From positions 186,001-250,000 of the forward strand of contig JALQBC010000008.1 of assembly GCA_023375675.1 (NCBI GenBank): 64,000 nt of DNA. Reading direction: 5' to 3'. The notes under the pieces are model-generated. The model searched no databases. It was not told the DNA's origin and saw nothing but the letters and a program-made list of their open reading frames with translations. A program made the position numbers and the translations under genes. Shown one piece after another: positions 60,401 to 64,000 of this stretch (position 1 is the first letter of the stretch; every line of letters starts with the position of its first letter). The DNA comes from Cytospora piceicola. Its lineage: Eukaryota; Ascomycota; Sordariomycetes; Diaporthales; Cytosporaceae.

Positions 60401-63400
60401 TGACGATGCACTATCGCCATTTGCTCAGGTCATCATGACGCCGGAGGCGTGGCGTAGACCGAAGAGCAACGATAGCGAGGCTCCTCAGGTGGTGCACAGA
60501 AAGACTAGCCAACAGCTCTCTGTAGACGTTGCCCATGCGTGGGTCACCCTGGCAGAGGAGAGCATCAGCCTAGAGTCGCAGAGATTATACCACATTCAAG
60601 TGGTGGAGAATGAGACTAATCCTGACAGTGATGGTCTCCTTGTCATTAGCATCGCACATTGTATATGTGACGGCGCCTCAGTCGAAGTCCTGATGTGCGA
60701 CATAGCCAGGCGGTATGCCGGCCTGGAACCTCTCCAAAGGCAAAGCATCTACGACGCAGTGCTTGAGTGCTTCTCCAACGTGGACCCGGACACAGACGCC
60801 CTGTGGCGAGAATCCCTGAAAGGTTGGGAGCTCGAGCCCTTTGGTGCATTAAGTGGCAACAACGTGCACAACAAAAAGTCCTCCAAGTCTTCCTCAGACT
60901 GTGGAATGGTTCAGTTCAAGAGCGATCTTCCATGGCAAGCACTTGTAGACAAGAGCAGAGCCCTGGGTGGTGGTGCGTCACCACTGACCATCCTGCAGGC
61001 CGCCTGGTCACTACTCTTACACATGTTCTCTGAGGCGGACACGGGTGATATCACCTTCGGCACAGTTATCTCAGGCCACTTATCCACCACGACACACGCG
61101 CCCACATTCTCCGTCGTACCTTGCCGCGTGCCTTTGCCTGAGACCCAGAGCATCAGCCAGCTGGTCGACGGCCTTACCAAGAACGGGAAATTCGCTCTGG
61201 GCCACCGGCATCTATCATGGGGCGTCTTCGAGACGCTTCCGTACAATACGGCCCTGGCTCTGCAAGCATATCCAGTGGAAGATGGTGGTCTCGAGGACAA
61301 CGACTTTCAAATCCCATGGACTGAGGTTCGTAATCCAGTCATACGCTACGACTTCCCCATTTTTGTCGAAGTCTTTCCAAATGATCCATCGTCGCCCGAC
61401 CGTAGCCATTTCGGCAATATGACCTTCAAGGTCACTTACCGCGAAGACGCCCTCTCAGAACTGTCGGCGAGCTGTATTGTCAAACAACTGGCCGCTCTCA
61501 CGCAAACTATTCTCTCTTCTTCGCCTGACGACGTGATCTCTGGACTGCCGGCCCGTCTGCCCAGGAGCCTACTATCTGCCGAAGGGACAGTACCTCGAGT
61601 AGATGCCGGCACCAACGGCAAAGACAACCATCTGGAATTACTCCACGGACAGTTCGAAGCTCAAGCCATAGCGACACCTTCTCGTCTGGCCTTGACCTTC
61701 TACGATGCCTTGGACTCCACCCCCACGTCTCTCTCTTACGCAGAACTTGACAGTCTCGCCAATGGCGTGGCACACCTTCTCCGCGAGGAGGATGTCGATG
61801 TCATCCCCCTCTGTATTGAGCGGAGTGTCGATCTGTATGTCGCCATCCTGGCCGTACTGAAAGCCGGGTCCGCTTGGTGCCCCATCGACCTGACTTCTCC
61901 CGTGGCGAGACGGACATCTCTCATAGCTAGAACCAAGAGCAAGGTATTGTTGACAAACACAGAGTCGTGGCACCTGGTCCAGCCTTGCATTTCTAGTGAG
62001 AGCCTGCAGGGCATGCGCGTCATCCTGATAGACAAACACTCGAAACCGGCGTCGGTCAAGCCAAAGCCACGTCAAGGAATCAAGTCAGGTGCCCTAGGCG
62101 GAGATGATCTAGCCTACCTCCTGTGGACATCTGGCACCACCGGTGAACCCAAAGGCGTCATGATTCAGCATAGTGCCGCGGCACAAGCTATGCAAGACCT
62201 CCAGGTCCAAGTCGAGCACGACCCCAAGACTGAACAAGTGCGAACGCTGCAGCTCTCAGCTTACTCCTTTGATGTCTTCGTTCAGGACCTCTTCTACACA
62301 TGGGGTCTGAGCGGAAGTGTCATCAGCGGCACCCGGGAGCTCGTCCTGGGTTCCTTCGTCGAGTTCATTTGGAAGGCCCGCCCCACGCACGCCCACCTGA
62401 CCCCTAGCTTCGGCGCCAGCATCGCCGTCGAGGAGATCCGGGGCAGCCCGCTGCAGTATGTGACCTTCATCGGCGAGAAGCTGACCGAGGATGTGGCGGA
62501 GGCCTGGGCGGCCCCAGGAATCACCACACGCGCGTACAACACCTACGGACCGGCCGAGAATGCTGTCGTGTCCACCATGCGCCGCTTCTTCGGGAAGAGC
62601 AGGGACCAGGCCAAGGCCGCCAACGTGGGTTTCCCTCTCAACCCATGCACGGCGTACGTCGTACATGAGGTGCCAATACCTGGATCCGATGAGAGGCGGT
62701 GGGAGCTCGTCCCGCGATATGGAGTTGGCGAGCTGGCCCTGGGTGGAACGCAGGTGGCCAAAGGCTACCTCAGCGACCCGGCCAAGACAGCCTCCCGCTT
62801 CATCCAAGGAGGCCCCGGGATCGACGAGCGCATCTACCTCACCGGCGACATGGTTAGGCTCAATGACCACGGTTTCGAGTTCCTTGGCAGAAACGATGAC
62901 CTCGTCAAGATCACAGGCATCCGCATCGAGCTGAGCGAGATCAGCGCAGCCTGCGCTAGCATCAAGGACGAGGACGATGCCATTGAGCACGTCGAAACGC
63001 TTCATCTCCCGCGGCCAGACAGAGAAAATGCCGATCACAAGGTCGTTGTCACCTTTGTCTCGGTCAAGAAGGACGGCGTTAACCAGGACGCCATCCGGGC
63101 GCAGGTTTTCAAGAGGGCCAGGGACATGCTCCCAACATACATGGTGCCGGGGCACGTTGTCGTCCTGAGTACTACAATGCCAAGGACCGCGTCAAACAAG
63201 GTTGATCGAAAGGAATTGCAGGCCATATACAAGACGTCGGACTTGCAGGCCCTGGCTGGAGGAGGCTCAGCGGGAGACATTTCCGGCCAGGCAGCCGAGA
63301 AGCAGCAATGGACTGATCAACAACTTGACGTGCTACAGATCCTCGCGGACAATTTCAAGGTAGCAGTCGAGCCTCTATCCCCGGAGGATAGTCTGGCTGC

Positions 63401-64000
63401 TTTGGGTCTCAGTTCCCTTCAGGTCACCAAGCTGGCCTGGTCTCTGAGGCGGCAGCTCTCTGTCCAAGTTGGTGTGCTTGAGCTCATGAGGTGTGAGCTG
63501 CTCGGCGAGCTGGTTGACGTCGTTCTCAACAAACAGAAACAGGCTAGTCAGAAGCAAGCAAGTACAGGGAAGAGCGCTGACGATGCCTCACTCGCGAAGA
63601 CAACAGAGAAGTCATGGCTAGCTGTCACAAGGGACCTTCTGACCGAGAACCTACGTGGCGACATGCTCCCACCAAACAGCTTCCTTCTGCCAGCGACGCC
63701 AATGCAGGAGTCCCTCGTCTTTGAGACGATGCGTGAGCCCAAGGCTTACTGGGCCCACCGAGTGTTTGACCTCAGTCATATGGATACGCTGCAAGGCGAC
63801 CATTTGAAGGCGGCCTGGACCGCAGCCGCCAACACATTCGACATTCTCCGCACCAGTTTCGTTCCTCTGGCACAGTTGGACGCAGTTGTGGGAGACGAAG
63901 GCCAGTCCACCAACGGCGTCTCATGGGCCCGTCGACAGGGGCTCCAGTCTACCATTCTCCAAGTCGTCCGGAGGGAGGCAGCAGTGCGCTGGAAGTGGCT
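57468..64000 (+). CDS. sidD: Siderophore nonribosomal peptide synthetase, SidD/NPS6-like (3' end outside window)
   Basis: Builds extracellular hydroxamate siderophores of the fusarinine group from acylated N5-hydroxyornithine in the SidD/NPS6 family. Exon 1 is 57468-57833, the intron 57834-57902 (69 nt, CTAAC at 57881), and exon 2 runs from 57903 through the window end: at least 2154 residues. Domain order: A1 (about 58100-59760; YILYTSGTTGMPKG, NGYGPTETAIY, YRTGDRARI, SGKVDRK), T1 (about 59880-60030; AGVDSLRAM), C1 (about 60220-61520; catalytic motif IAHCICDGAS, His and Asp kept, first His of HHxxxDG is Ala), A2 (about 61630-63230; YLLWTSGTTGEPKG, NTYGPAENAVV, YLTGDMVRL, SNKVDRK), T2 (about 63340-63500; LGLSSLQ), and C2 starting at about 63680 (LLPATPMQESLVFETM). 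This A-T-C-A-T-C order is that of SidD and NPS6. The N-terminal 200 residues before A1 are an extra region. Confidence 0.93.

Overview
The window is nuclear DNA of a filamentous ascomycete (Pezizomycotina, most likely Sordariomycetes). Supporting signs are short introns of about 45-170 nt with GTAAGT-like donors and CTAAC-type branch points, CT-rich leaders, an NLR-type gene of the fungal NACHT class, a block mutated in the style of repeat-induced point mutation (RIP), and a siderophore gene cluster. I cannot name the species.

Layout. 0.2-3.6 kb: an eight-exon NACHT NTPase with four C-terminal C2H2 zinc fingers. 4.0-4.8 kb: a decayed or mis-spliced ORF of unknown function. 6.5-8.9 kb (minus): a vacuolar-type Ca2+/H+ exchanger with a 4-nt first exon. 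11.7-12.6 kb: an Arg/Ser-rich unknown protein. 13.3-15.0 kb: the ribosome assembly factor Rsa4/Notchless. 20.2-23.2 kb: a trehalose synthase complex subunit with an altered phosphatase motif. 28.5-29.8 kb: a Clr5-domain protein. 30.4-31.8 kb: a branched-chain aminotransferase. 32.9-39.1 kb: an AT-rich, CpA/TpG-poor RIP block without genes. 40.6-43.3 kb: a HAK/KUP potassium transporter. The spaces at 15.0-20.2 kb and 23.2-28.5 kb look empty of genes.

45.2-64.0 kb is a siderophore cluster: an MFS siderophore transporter and a full ABCC-type ABC exporter (both minus), then, divergent from the ABC gene, a SidF-like N5-hydroxyornithine acyltransferase and a SidD/NPS6-like NRPS (A-T-C-A-T-C...) cut by the window end. 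Inferred flow: SidF-type acylation of N5-hydroxyornithine, joining of acylated units by the NRPS, and export or uptake by the ABC and MFS proteins. Five copies of ATCWGATAA, the known binding site of the fungal iron-responsive GATA repressors (SreA/SRE), lie in the cluster: one upstream of the MFS gene, and four between the acyltransferase and the NRPS, three of them within 39 bp. Outside the AT-rich block I saw no other copy, so iron repression of the cluster is a good inference.
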